A stretch of DNA of 64,000 nt from Atlantibacter hermannii (GTDB lineage: Bacteria > Pseudomonadota > Gammaproteobacteria > Enterobacterales > Enterobacteriaceae), in assembly GCA_900635495.1 (NCBI GenBank), contig LR134136.1, forward strand, positions 3,782,001-3,846,000, given 5' to 3'. Under the pieces are notes generated by a model. It had not been told where the DNA came from and searched no databases. It was given only the letters and a program-made list of their open reading frames with translations. A program made the translations under genes and the position numbers. Below, piece after piece: positions 1 through 9,151 of the stretch (its first letter is position 1; every line of letters starts with the position of its first letter).

Positions 1-189
1 AAAAAAGCCAGCAGTTGAATCTGCTGGCGGGTGAAAAGCACCAATACTCAGTCACACTTGATGCCTGCAATGTTCACCGGGAAAACAGGACGCGCTTCAG
101 GACGTTAGGGCATCGTCGCGGGCCAGCGGCAGTACCTCAACGCTTCTCCCCTGAACCTTGTCCACCACAGCGGAATCATCACTTTCATC
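1..189 (-). ncRNA. sgrS: SgrS small RNA (glucose-phosphate stress)
   Basis: Read on the minus strand, the last 60 bases carry the SgrS core: GTGTGACTGAGTATTGGTG (about 36-57), which in E. coli pairs with ptsG mRNA, then an intrinsic terminator hairpin with CCAGCAG/CTGCTGG arms and a T-run at the window edge. A GATGAAAG start near 189 resembles the E. coli 5' end, and an AATAAT -10 box at 197-202 supports it. It is divergent from sgrR, as in E. coli. The RNA acts with Hfq to repress sugar importers. A recognisable SgrT peptide is not obvious: the only candidate is a 27-codon frame at 105-188 (minus), rich in Trp and Arg, with little similarity to the E. coli 43-residue peptide. Confidence 0.9.
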
Positions 190-257
190 AGCGCAAATTA
201 TTGGCTTAATATAGGGAAAGAAAAACAGATGCGTTTCATAACGGGAGTTCCCCTTTT

Positions 258-1919
258 ATGTCTTCTTCCCGGCTCCAACAACAATTTATCCGCCTGTGGC
301 AATGCTGTGACGGTAAGCCGCAGGAAACCACGCTAAACGAGCTGGCCGAGCTGCTGAATTGCTCGCGCCGCCATATGCGGACATTGCTTAACGCCATGCA
401 GGATAAAGGATGGTTGACCTGGGAAGCCGAAGCGGGACGCGGCAAACGGTCGAAGCTGGCTTTTCTCTACACCGGCCTCGCGCTTCAGCAACAGCGTGCC
501 GAAGACCTGCTTGAGCAGGATCGGATCGATCAACTGGTGCAGATCGTCGGCGACAAAGCCGCCGTACGCCAGATGCTGATCTCCCATCTGGGCCGCAGTT
601 TCCGCCAGGGACGCCATATTCTGCGCATCCTCTACTATCGCCCCCTGAGAAACCTGTTGCCGGGCACTGCGTTACGGCGCTCCGAAACCCATATCGTGCG
701 GCAAATATTCAGCGGGCTGACGCGCATAAATGAGGAAAACGGGGAAATCGAAGCGGACATTGCCCACCACTGGCAGCAGTTAAGTCCGCTGCACTGGCGT
801 TTCTTTTTGCGCCCCGGCATCCATTTTCACCACGGTCGCGAGCTGGATATGCAGGATGTCATCAGCTCGCTGCAACGCATTAACACCCTGGCGCTCTATT
901 CGCATATTACGCGGATTGAATCCCCCACCGCCTGGACGCTGGATATTCATCTCGCCCAGCCGGATCGCTGGTTGCCGTGGCTGATGGGCAGCGTTGCGGC
1001 GATGATCCTGCCGCGTGAATGGCCGTCGATGAGTAACTTCGCCAGCCGCCCGGTTGGGACGGGCCCTTACGCCGTGGTGCGCAACAATAATAACCAGCTT
1101 AAAATCCACGCGTTCGATGACTACTTCGGCTATCGGGCGTTGATCGACGAAGTCAATTTCTGGGTACTCCCGGATCTGGGCGATGAGCTCAGTAGTGGCG
1201 TGCATCTGGAATCGTCGACCGAAGGCGAAGAAAAAGCGGTGGAAAGCCGTCTTGAGGAAGGCTGTTACTATCTGCTGTATGACAAGCGTTCTGCCCGCGG
1301 CGCGCTACCGCAGGTGAAAAGCTGGCTGAGCCATGTGTTGTCGCCGGTGAATTTGTTGTGGCGGGCCAGCGAACAGCATCAGCGTTACTGGTTTCCGGCG
1401 TATGGTTTACTGCCGCGCTGGCATCATACCCATCCTTCAACCGCCCATGAAAAACCCGCCGGGCTGGAAACGTTAACCCTGACCTTTTATGGCGAGCATA
1501 TCGAGCACCGGGCCATCGCCGATATCATGGCGTCGATCCTGGCGGAGCATCACGTTACGCTCGAGATCCGGGAAGTGGACTATAACGCGTGGCATCAGGG
1601 CGAGATCGTCAGCGATATCTGGCTGAACAGCGCCAACTTTACCCTGCCGCTGGAGTTTTCGCTGTTCGCGCATCTGTTTGAAACGCCGCTGATGCAGCAC
1701 TGCGTCCCCATCGACTGGCAGGCCGATGCGCAACGCTGGCAGGCAGGCGAATTAAATCATGCGGCATGGTGCCAGCAACTGCTTGAGAAACAAGCGATTC
1801 AACCACTAATCCATCACTGGCTGATGATTCAGGGCAAGCGCAGTATGCGTGGTGTGCGGATGAACACTCTCGGCTGGTTTGATTTTAAATCCGCCTGGTT
1901 TGCCCCTCCGGAACCATAA
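258..1919 (+). CDS. sgrR: SgrR, transcriptional activator of sgrS
   Basis: The 553-residue product is full length (E. coli SgrR is 551) and recognisable from end to end. The first ~115 residues form a winged-helix DNA-binding domain (RRHMRTLLNAMQDKGWLTWE at about 37-56). The rest is a solute-binding-protein-like domain, thought to sense a sugar-phosphate-stress metabolite. It activates divergent sgrS and, in E. coli, also affects thi genes and setA. ATG at 258 follows a GGGAG ribosome site at about 243. It is followed after 39 bases by the TPP riboswitch of thiBPQ. Confidence 0.95.
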   Translation: MSSSRLQQQFIRLWQCCDGKPQETTLNELAELLNCSRRHMRTLLNAMQDKGWLTWEAEAGRGKRSKLAFLYTGLALQQQRAEDLLEQDRIDQLVQIVGDKAAVRQMLISHLGRSFRQGRHILRILYYRPLRNLLPGTALRRSETHIVRQIFSGLTRINEENGEIEADIAHHWQQLSPLHWRFFLRPGIHFHHGRELDMQDVISSLQRINTLALYSHITRIESPTAWTLDIHLAQPDRWLPWLMGSVAAMILPREWPSMSNFASRPVGTGPYAVVRNNNNQLKIHAFDDYFGYRALIDEVNFWVLPDLGDELSSGVHLESSTEGEEKAVESRLEEGCYYLLYDKRSARGALPQVKSWLSHVLSPVNLLWRASEQHQRYWFPAYGLLPRWHHTHPSTAHEKPAGLETLTLTFYGEHIEHRAIADIMASILAEHHVTLEIREVDYNAWHQGEIVSDIWLNSANFTLPLEFSLFAHLFETPLMQHCVPIDWQADAQRWQAGELNHAAWCQQLLEKQAIQPLIHHWLMIQGKRSMRGVRMNTLGWFDFKSAWFAPPEP

Positions 1920-1958
1920 TTCTTTTAAACATTTATTAAATCATTACAATACTTACCG

Positions 1959-2047
1959 TTCTCAACGGGGTGCCGCAGGAAACTGCGCGCTGAGATAATA
2001 CCCGTCGAACCTGATCCGGATAACGCCGGCGAAGGGATTTGAGGCTG
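1959..2047 (+). promoter_or_regulatory. TPP riboswitch (THI box) of thiBPQ
   Basis: The conserved TPP aptamer core is directly visible: an ACGGGGTGC 5' strand (about 1964-1972), CTGAGA at 1990-1995, CCTGATCCGGATAACGCCGGCG at about 2010-2031 split between helices, and a closing GAAGGGA. It lies between sgrR and the thiB ribosome site. In enterobacteria this element lowers translation or transcription of the thiamine transporter when thiamine pyrophosphate is abundant. Confidence 0.93.
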
Positions 2048-2087
2048 CCTGCTCAAAATCCTTTGCCACTTCCTTTTGAGGTGCAAA

Positions 2088-3072
2088 GTGTTCAAAAAAT
2101 TATTGCCATTACTGGTCCTTGCGACCGCCCCGGTTTTCGCTAAGCCTGCGCTCACCGTTTATACCTATGATTCGTTCTCCGCTGACTGGGGCCCGGGCCC
2201 GAAAGTCAAAGCCGCGTTTGAAAAAGAGTGCGACTGCGAACTCAAATTCGTGGCGCTGGAAGACGGCGTCTCGCTGCTTAACCGTCTGCGGATGGAAGGT
2301 AAAAACAGCAAGGCGGATGTGATCCTCGGGCTGGATAACAACCTGCTGGAAGCCGCGACCCAAACCGGCCTGTTCGCCAAAAAGCGGCGTGAAAAGCGAC
2401 GCGGTGAACGTCCCCGGCGGCTGGCAAAACGACACTTTCGTGCCGTTTGATTATGGCTATTTCGCCTTCGTGTATGACAAAACCAAACTGGCGAATCCGC
2501 CGAAAAGCCTCAAAGAGCTGGTAGAGAGCGATCAGAAATGGCGGGTAATTTATCAGGACCCGCGCACCAGTACGCCTGGACTCGGCCTGCTGCTGTGGAT
2601 GCAAAAAGTGTATGGCGATGATGCGCCGCAGGCCTGGAAAAAACTGGCTGCCAAAACCGTTACGGTGACCAAAGGCTGGAGCGAAGCCTACGGCCTGTTT
2701 CAGAAAGGCGAAAGCGATCTGGTATTGAGTTACACCACCTCGCCGGCGTACCACATTATTGAAGAGAAAAAGGATCAGTACGCCGCTGCTAACTTCAGCG
2801 AAGGACACTATCTGCAGGTGGAAGTCGCCGGACGTCTTGCCAGCAGCAAACAGCCCGAGCTGGCGCAAAAATTCCTGACGTTTATGGTGTCTCCGGCGTT
2901 CCAGAACACCATTGCTACCGGCAACTGGATGTATCCGGTGACGGATGTCGCCCTGCCGCAAGGCTTTGAACAGCTCAACAAACCGCAAACCACGCTTCAG
3001 TTTACGCCGCAGGAAGTCGCGTCCCAACGCGCAAACTGGATTAATACATGGCTTCGCGCCGTCAGCCGCTGA
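2088..3072 (+). CDS. thiB: ThiB, periplasmic thiamine-binding protein (frameshifted in this sequence)
   Basis: Substrate-binding subunit of the ThiBPQ ABC importer for thiamine and TPP. I place the start at GTG 2088, after a GAGG site (2078-2081). The N-terminus is a signal peptide ending PVFA before KPALTVYTYDSF. The frame breaks in the A-run at 2379-2383 (five A; four restores ...LFAKSGVKSDAVNVPGGW). After removing one A the product is 327 residues, exactly the E. coli length. As written, the protein would stop at 2450 after about 120 residues. The single homopolymer change suggests a sequencing error. The end overlaps thiP by 25 bases. Confidence 0.9.
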
Positions 3073-4658
3073 TTCCGGGCTGGCTGTGGCCAGGTGCCAG
3101 CGCCGCGCTGTTAATGGTGGCGGTGGCCCTCGCGGCCTTTAGCGCGCTGTGGTTTAACGCGCCGTCTTTTGGCGGCGCAGGCTTCTGGCAGGATAGCTAT
3201 CTCTGGCACGTAATACGCTTTTCGTTCTGGCAGGCGCTGCTTTCCGCACTGCTGTCGGTGATCCCCGCCATTCCGCTTGCCCGCGCCCTGTACCGACGAC
3301 GCTTCCCTGGCCGTCAGGCGCTGTTGCGCCTGTGCGCCATGACGCTAATCTTACCGGTGCTGGTGGCGGTATTCGGCCTGCTGAGCGTTTACGGACGCAC
3401 CGGCTGGCTGGCCGCGCTGTGGCATGCGCTCGGCCTTGAGTGGACATTTTCCCCCTATGGCTTACAGGGGATTTTACTGGCCCACGTCTTTTTTAACATG
3501 CCCATGGCGACGCGCCTGCTGCTGCAAACCCTTGAGCAAATCCCCGGCGAACAGCGCCAGATTGCCGCACAGCTTAATATGCGCGGCTGGTATTTTTTTC
3601 GGCTGGTGGAATGGCCGTGGATCCGCCGCCAGCTCCCCTCCATCGCCGCATTAATTTTTATGCTCTGTTTTGCCAGCTTCGCCACGGTACTTTCCTTGGG
3701 CGGCGGGCCGCAGGCCACCACCATTGAACTGGCGATCTATCAGGCGCTGAGCTTTGATTACGATCCGGGGCGCGCCGCGCTGCTGGCGCTGATTCAGATG
3801 ACCTGCTGCCTGGGGCTGGTCCTGTTAAGCCAGCGCTTAGGCAAAGCCATCGCGCCGGGCGTAAATCAGATCCCGGGCTGGCGCGATCCGCAGGATAGCT
3901 GGCGCAGCAGGCTGACCGACAGCGTGCTCATTATTCTGGCGCTGATGATGCTGTTGCCGCCCCTGCTGGCGGTGATTGTTGACGGACTCAAGGGCGATAT
4001 CGTCAGGGTGCTGTCGCAACCTGTGCTCTGGGACGCGCTCTGGACTTCGCTGCGCATCGCGCTTGGCGCCGGGTTGCTGTGCGTCACGCTGACCATGATG
4101 CTGCTGTGGAGCGGGCGAGAGCTGCATCTGCGCCAGCGGCGTATCGCGGCGCAGAGCCTTGAGCTCAGCGGCATGTTGATTCTGGCGATGCCGGGGATCG
4201 TGCTGGCGACGGGCTTTTTCCTGCTGCTGAATAACACTCTTGGCCTGCCCGACTCGGCGGATGGCATTGTCATGTTTACCAATGCGCTGATGGCCGTGCC
4301 GTACGCCCAGAAAGTGCTGGATAACCCGATGCGCGATATCGCGTTACGTTACGGCCCCCTCTGCCAGTCGCTGGATATTCAGGGTATCAACCGCCTGAAA
4401 CTTATCGAGCTGCGGGCGCTGAAAAAACCCATCGCCCAGGCGATGGCCTTCGCCAGTGTGCTGTCGATTGGCGACTTTGGCGTGGTGGCGCTGTTCGGCA
4501 ATGACAATTTCCGCACGCTGCCTTACTACCTGTATCAGCAGATTGGCGCGTACCGGGGAGACGACGGTGCGGTGACGTCGCTGTTGCTGCTGTTGTTATG
4601 CTTTGCGCTATTCACGGTCATTGAAAAACTGGCGGGACGACATGCTAACGCTCACTGA
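3048..4658 (+). CDS. thiP: ThiP, thiamine ABC transporter permease
   Basis: The 536-residue inner-membrane permease is the same length as E. coli ThiP. Two halves of about six membrane helices each are visible (hydrophobic stretches from residue ~15 to ~250 and ~290 to ~530). Each half carries a cytoplasmic coupling loop that docks with ThiQ; the first includes LNMRGWYFFRLVEWPWIRRQ at about 175. It starts within the 3' end of thiB and its last codons overlap thiQ, as expected for a translationally coupled operon. Intact reading frame. Confidence 0.96.
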   Translation: MASRRQPLIPGWLWPGASAALLMVAVALAAFSALWFNAPSFGGAGFWQDSYLWHVIRFSFWQALLSALLSVIPAIPLARALYRRRFPGRQALLRLCAMTLILPVLVAVFGLLSVYGRTGWLAALWHALGLEWTFSPYGLQGILLAHVFFNMPMATRLLLQTLEQIPGEQRQIAAQLNMRGWYFFRLVEWPWIRRQLPSIAALIFMLCFASFATVLSLGGGPQATTIELAIYQALSFDYDPGRAALLALIQMTCCLGLVLLSQRLGKAIAPGVNQIPGWRDPQDSWRSRLTDSVLIILALMMLLPPLLAVIVDGLKGDIVRVLSQPVLWDALWTSLRIALGAGLLCVTLTMMLLWSGRELHLRQRRIAAQSLELSGMLILAMPGIVLATGFFLLLNNTLGLPDSADGIVMFTNALMAVPYAQKVLDNPMRDIALRYGPLCQSLDIQGINRLKLIELRALKKPIAQAMAFASVLSIGDFGVVALFGNDNFRTLPYYLYQQIGAYRGDDGAVTSLLLLLLCFALFTVIEKLAGRHANAH

Positions 4659-5340
4659 TGTAACCTGGCTTTATCACCATTTGCCGATGCGGTTTTCTTT
4701 TACCGCCGGGGCGGGCGAACGCATTGCGGTTCTCGGGCCAAGCGGCGCCGGTAAAAGCACCCTGCTCAACCTGATTGCCGGGTTCCTGAGCCCGGCCAGC
4801 GGACGTATCGAACTGGCGGGCAATAATCACACCGATACGCCGCCGTCAAAGCGCCCCGTTTCGGTATTGTTCCAGGAGAACAACCTGTTTCACCACCTGA
4901 CGGTGCGCCAGAATATCGGGCTGGGGCTACACCCCGGACTCAAACTGACTGATGCGCAGAAGAATGAGGTCATCACGCTTGCCGGGAAAATGGGCATTGA
5001 AGCGTTGCTGGCGCGTCTGCCGGGCGAGCTGTCAGGTGGCCAGCGTCAGCGTGTAGCGCTGGCGCGCTGTCTGATCCGTCAACAGCCGATTTTGTTGCTG
5101 GACGAGCCCTTTTCGGCGCTCGATCCGGCGTTGCGTAAGGAGATGTTGAGCCTGCTGGAGACCCAGTGCCGCGAACGCAATATGACGCTGCTGATGGTTT
5201 CGCACAGTCTGGAAGATGCGCTCAGCATTGCGCCGCGTAGCCTGGTGGTGCGCGATGGCCGTATCATCTGGGACGGGGCCACCGCGACGCTACTGGAAGG
5301 AAACAGCGACGCCTCTGCGCTGCTGGGCATCGACCGTTAG
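4642..5340 (+). CDS. thiQ: ThiQ, thiamine ABC transporter ATPase
   Basis: The 232-residue ATPase has the E. coli length when started at ATG 4642, which overlaps the thiP stop. Walker A GPSGAGKST is at about residues 32-40, the ABC signature LSGGQRQR at about 130, Walker B ILLLDEPFSALDP at about 150, and a switch His in MVSHS follows. It energises ThiBP import of thiamine. Its TAG stop (5338-5340) interlocks with the stop of convergent yabI (5337-5339). Confidence 0.95.
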   Translation: MLTLTDVTWLYHHLPMRFSFTAGAGERIAVLGPSGAGKSTLLNLIAGFLSPASGRIELAGNNHTDTPPSKRPVSVLFQENNLFHHLTVRQNIGLGLHPGLKLTDAQKNEVITLAGKMGIEALLARLPGELSGGQRQRVALARCLIRQQPILLLDEPFSALDPALRKEMLSLLETQCRERNMTLLMVSHSLEDALSIAPRSLVVRDGRIIWDGATATLLEGNSDASALLGIDR

Positions 5341-6111
5341 TGGCCGGAGACCACTTTCCAGAGAATGTGTCGGTAAACCGGCATTAAGGGATGATTGAGG
5401 ATGGCAATAAACGCCCCGACCCCCGCCACGCTGACCAGCGGCGCGACCCACATTAACCGGGCTCGCGGCAGCCATTGCACCAGTTTATCGCTGGGATTGG
5501 CTTTGGCGCTGCGCCATAAGCGCCAGCACAGCCACGCCGCCAGCCACAGCAGCAACGCCACGCCGAGCAGCATCCATTTAAACGCGCTGCTTTGCTGATC
5601 CGCCGGGATATCAATCGCCGCGCCCGCAAGAATGCCGGGCAGGAAATAGCACGGCGGCCACAGCAGGCAACCAATCAGATTGGGTGGAAGAAACTTGAGC
5701 GCCGGGAGATCCAGCATTCCGGCGACCATCGGCACCAGCGGACGCGTCGGCCCGACGAAGCGCCCGACCAGAATGGTGAACATACTGTGTTGATGCAGCG
5801 CGTGCTCGGTTTTATCCAGCAGCGCTTTGTTTTTCTTGAGAAATGACCACCGGTGCAGCGGTTTTTTGAAGCGCCAGCCCAGCCAGAATGAGATCCAGTC
5901 ACCCAGCATACAGCCGACAATGCCCACCGCCCAGGGCCTGGTAAAAATTGACTTCTCCGCTGCCGATAAGCGCCCCTAAACCCGCCATCATGACCGTACC
6001 GGGCAGCAGTAACCCCACCAGCGCCAGAGATTCCAGAAACGCCACCAGCGCAATGGCAATAAGCGAATAAGCCGCTGACTGGGTAATAAAATGATCCAGA
6101 AATGCTTCCAT
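5337..6111 (-). CDS. yabI: YabI, DedA-family inner membrane protein (frameshifted)
   Basis: DedA/SNARE-associated family; E. coli YabI is 254 residues. The N-terminal part (MEAFLDHFITQSAAYSLIAI...) runs from 6111 and the rest continues in another frame through VGRFVGPTRPLVPMVAGMLD, the family signature. The break lies at the GGG run 5934-5936. Dropping one base restores ...NFYQAWAVGIVGCMLGDW and gives about 257 residues. Several hydrophobic helices are visible. DedA proteins are linked to lipid flipping and membrane potential. It is convergent with thiQ and divergent from nothing nearby; the araC 3' end follows at 6240. Confidence 0.87.
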
Positions 6112-6239
6112 AAAGGTTCCGGTAAAATAACGAGGGAGGGATTCTCCCGACCGCCCTGACCTGCGTCAAGGTATCGTTAATGTTTATAGCTTACCGGTTG
6201 TGACATTCCTAAATTTATTAAGGTTCCGTTTAGGTTCAA

Positions 6240-7094
6240 CTAACCCGACTCGCACCCGGCGCGAAATTCGCTCGGGCTGGCGCCGGTGCATTTCTTAAAC
6301 ACGCGGGAAAAATAGAGCTGATCTTCAAAGCCGACATTGCGCCCCGACGGTGGCGATCGGCATCCGCGTCGTGCTCAGCAGCAGCTTCGCCTGGCTGATG
6401 CGCTGATCCTCTCGCCAGCTCAGTACGCTCACCCCTAACTGCTGGCGGAACAGATGAGACAGGCGCGACTGCGACAGGCAGACATGTTGCGCCACGCCCG
6501 CGATATCGAAATGGCTGTCGGCTAAATGGTCGCTGATATACTGGCAGGCATCGCGCACGCGGTTATCCAGCGGCGCTTTCATGGATTCGCTGATCGCTTC
6601 AACGCGGCGTAAGAACAACTGTTCGAGCAGATTGATCGCCAGCAGCTCCGAATAACGGCCCTGCCCCTGAGACGCATCAATAATTTGCTGGAACAGGGTG
6701 GAGAACGCCTCCTGCTCGCCTTCTGCCGGACGGTAATAGCCGGTCTGGGCAAAAATCGCCGGCCAGCTTAACCACTCCTGCCAGTAGGCGCGCGGACGGA
6801 AATAAACCCACTGGTGATACCACTCTTTGGCCTGTGGGCTTCGGCCGTAATGGTGGACTTCGCCTGGCGGGAACAGCAGCATGTCTCCCGGTTTGCAGAT
6901 AAACTCTTTACCCTGATTTTTGACCACGCCCTCTCGCCGCGAATGGTGAGGTTCAGGATGTAACCTTTCATGCCAAGTGGCCGATCGATAAAGAAATCGA
7001 GATGGCCTTCGGCGTCAATGGGGGTCAATCCCGCCACCAGATGCGCATTAAATGAATACCCTGGCAACAGGGGATCGTTTTGCGTTTCAGCCAT
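6240..7094 (-). CDS. araC: AraC, arabinose-responsive regulator (two frameshifts)
   Basis: Start at ATG 7094 (MAETQNDPLLPGYSFNAHLV, very close to E. coli AraC). The N-terminal cupin domain binds L-arabinose; the C-terminal third is the AraC/XylS double helix-turn-helix. There are two breaks. Around 6928-6934 an extra CT (plus strand) separates ...LNLTIRGE from VVKNQGKEF. In the C-run 6342-6345 an extra base separates ...MPIATVG from RNVGFEDQLYFSRVFKK. Corrected, the protein is about 281-284 residues and ends RAGCESG, shorter than the 292 of E. coli K-12. As sequenced, the second HTH would be lost. Confidence 0.9.
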
Positions 7095-7128
7095 AGTAAA
7101 TCGCGCTCCACCATCGGTGGGAAGAGAC

Positions 7129-7146
7129 CATTTGTCCATATCTTAC
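7129..7146. promoter_or_regulatory. araO2 operator (distal AraC site)
   Basis: The stretch containing ATTTGTCCATAT lies in the araC 5' leader, upstream of the araC start at 7094. It matches E. coli araO2 (AATTGTCCATATTGC). Its distance of about 210 bases from the araI sites is right for the AraC DNA-looping repression of araBAD. Confidence 0.75.
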
Positions 7147-7269
7147 GACACCCCTCAAAATTGGGAATAACCGAAGCCATGAACCACAATAACCCACTTT
7201 ACCACCGGATTTGAACCTAATAACTCATCAAGATAACCGCTCACATCAGGCTTTTCGCTTGATAACCAA

Positions 7270-7310
7270 AGTGTCTATAAGTGCGACAGAATTGTCCACA
7301 TCTATTATTT
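7270..7310. promoter_or_regulatory. araO1 operator / araC promoter region
   Basis: Two AraC half-sites, GTGTCTATAA (7271-7280) and TGTCCACATCTATTATTTG (about 7293-7311), match the E. coli araO1L/araO1R pair in order and spacing. AraC binding here autorepresses araC, which is transcribed leftward from this area. Confidence 0.8.
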
Positions 7311-7330
7311 GCGTAAGCTCACAATTCGGG
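7309..7330. promoter_or_regulatory. CRP site of the ara regulatory region
   Basis: TTGCGTAAGCTCACAATTCG sits between araO1 and araI, where E. coli has TTTGCACGGCGTCACACTTTG. The TCACA right half is well preserved and the left half is weaker. CRP-cAMP here activates both araBAD and araC and helps break the repression loop. Confidence 0.7.
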
Positions 7331-7336
7331 AAGGCA

Positions 7337-7400
7337 TAGCACTTTAGTCCATAAGATAAGCCAAATACACCTGACTCTTTTTCGCCCGTAAATCTAATGT
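7337..7400 (+). promoter_or_regulatory. araI1-araI2 and the PBAD promoter
   Basis: araI1 TAGCACTTTAGTCCATA (7337-7353) is nearly identical to the E. coli half-site. araI2 starts 21 bases later (about 7358-7374) and overlaps the -35 box CTGACT (7371-7376). The -10 box TAATGT is at 7395-7400 with an 18-base spacer. With arabinose, AraC occupies I1-I2 and recruits RNA polymerase to araBAD. Confidence 0.85.
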
Positions 7401-7433
7401 CACTCCATGTTTGATTATCCATGGAGTGAAAAA

Positions 7434-9141
7434 ATGGCCATTGCGCTGGGACTCGACTTTGGCAGCGACTCGGTACGTGCGTTAGCAGTTGACTGCACCT
7501 CGGGCGCTGAACTTGCCACCAGTGTGGAATGGTATCCGCGTTGGCAGGCAGGACAATATTGCAACGCTGCCCGTAACCAATTCCGCCACCATCCCCTTGA
7601 TTACATTGAATCCATGGAAGCCGCGCTGAAAGGCGTGCTCGGCCAGTTGGATCAAGATCAACGCCTGCAGGTGGTCGGTATCGGCGTCGATACCACAGGC
7701 TCCACCCCAGCGCCCATCGATGCCGACGGCAACGTACTGGCGCTGAACCCGGGCTTTGCCGATAACCCGAACGCCATGTTTGTGTTATGGAAAGACCACA
7801 CGGCGGTTGAAGAAGCCGAGGCCATTACCCGCTTATGCCATCAACCGGACAAAATCGACTACTCGCGCTATATCGGCGGCGTGTACTCCAGCGAATGGTT
7901 CTGGGCAAAGATTCTTCACGTGACCCGTCAGGACGCCGACGTGGCCCAGGCCGCTACCTCGTGGATCGAACTGTGCGACTGGATCCCGGCGCTGCTGTCC
8001 GGCACCACCTGCACCTGGCGCGATTCGCCGTGGACGCTGCAGCGCAGGGCACAAATCACTGTGGCATGAAAGCTGGGGCGGCTTGCCGCCGCAGAGTTTC
8101 TTCGACGAACTCGACCCTGTCATCAGCCAGCACCTCGACCTGCCGCTGTTTACCGACACCTGGACCGCCGATGTTCCTGTTGGCACTTTAACGGCGGACT
8201 GGGCAGCGCGCCTTGGTCTGTCTGAAAGCGTCGTTATTAGCGGTGGCGCTTTCGACTGCCATATGGGTGCGGTGGGCGCAAATGCCCAGCCCAATACCCT
8301 GGTGAAAGTCATCGGTACCTCAACCTGCGACATTTTGATTGCCGATAAAGAAACCGTTGGCGATCGCGCCGTGAAAGGCATTTGCGGCCAGGTTGATGGC
8401 AGCGTGGTGCCTGATTTTATCGGGATGGAAGCGGGTCAGTCGGCATTCGGCGACATGTATGCCTGGTTTAGCCGCTTACTGAGTTGGCCACTGGATCAAC
8501 TTGCCGCGCAGCATCCGGAACTTAAAACCCAAATCAGCGAAAGCAAAAAAGCGCTGCTGCCTGCGCTGACTGCTGACTGGGCGAAACAGCCGTCGCTTGA
8601 TCACCTGCCGGTGATCCTCGACTGGTTTAACGGTCGCCGTACGCCGTTCGCCAACCAGCGTCTGAAAGGCGTGATCACCGATGTCAATCTCGCGACTGAC
8701 GCGCCGCTGCTGTTCGGCGGGCTGATCGCCTCTACCGCATTCGGTGCGCGCGCCATTATGGAGTGCTTTACCGACCAGGGCATCCCAGTCAACGAAGTAG
8801 TGGCGCTGGGCGGCATCGCCCGTAAGAACCAGGTGATCATGCAGGTTTGCTGCGATGTGCTGAACCGCCCACTGCAGATTGTCGGCTCCGATCAGTGTTG
8901 CGCCCTGGGCGCAGCGATTTTCGCTGCTGTCGCAGCGGGCGTGTACGACGATATCCCCCAGGCGCAACAGGCCATGGCGAGCGAGATGGAAAAAACGCTC
9001 CAGCCGGACCCGGCCACCGCGGCGCGCTTCGAAGAATTGTATCGTCGCTATCAACGCTGGTGCGAGAGCGCCGAACTCCACTATTCCCCCTCTGACACGG
9101 CCGAAGCCTCTGACGCCGACCGTGCAGCCCCGACGCTTTAA
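7434..9141 (+). CDS. araB: AraB, L-ribulokinase (frameshifted)
   Basis: FGGY-family kinase that phosphorylates L-ribulose in the arabinose pathway. ATG 7434 follows GGAGTG and gives MAIALGLDFGSDSVRALAVD, as in E. coli. The frame changes between about 8015 and 8030, after ...ALLSGTT and before IRRGRCSAGHKSLWHESWGG. A missing AT in GATATTCGC would explain it, but a different one-base change cannot be excluded. The corrected product is about 568-569 residues (E. coli 566). First gene of araBAD; 10 bases separate it from araA. Confidence 0.92.
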
Positions 9142-9151
9142 GGACAAGACA

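Noticed and set aside
2379..2383. Programmed frameshift in the thiB A-run
   Set aside because: No stimulatory structure or conserved slippery heptamer is seen, and similar indels occur in many other genes of the window. Sequence error is simpler.
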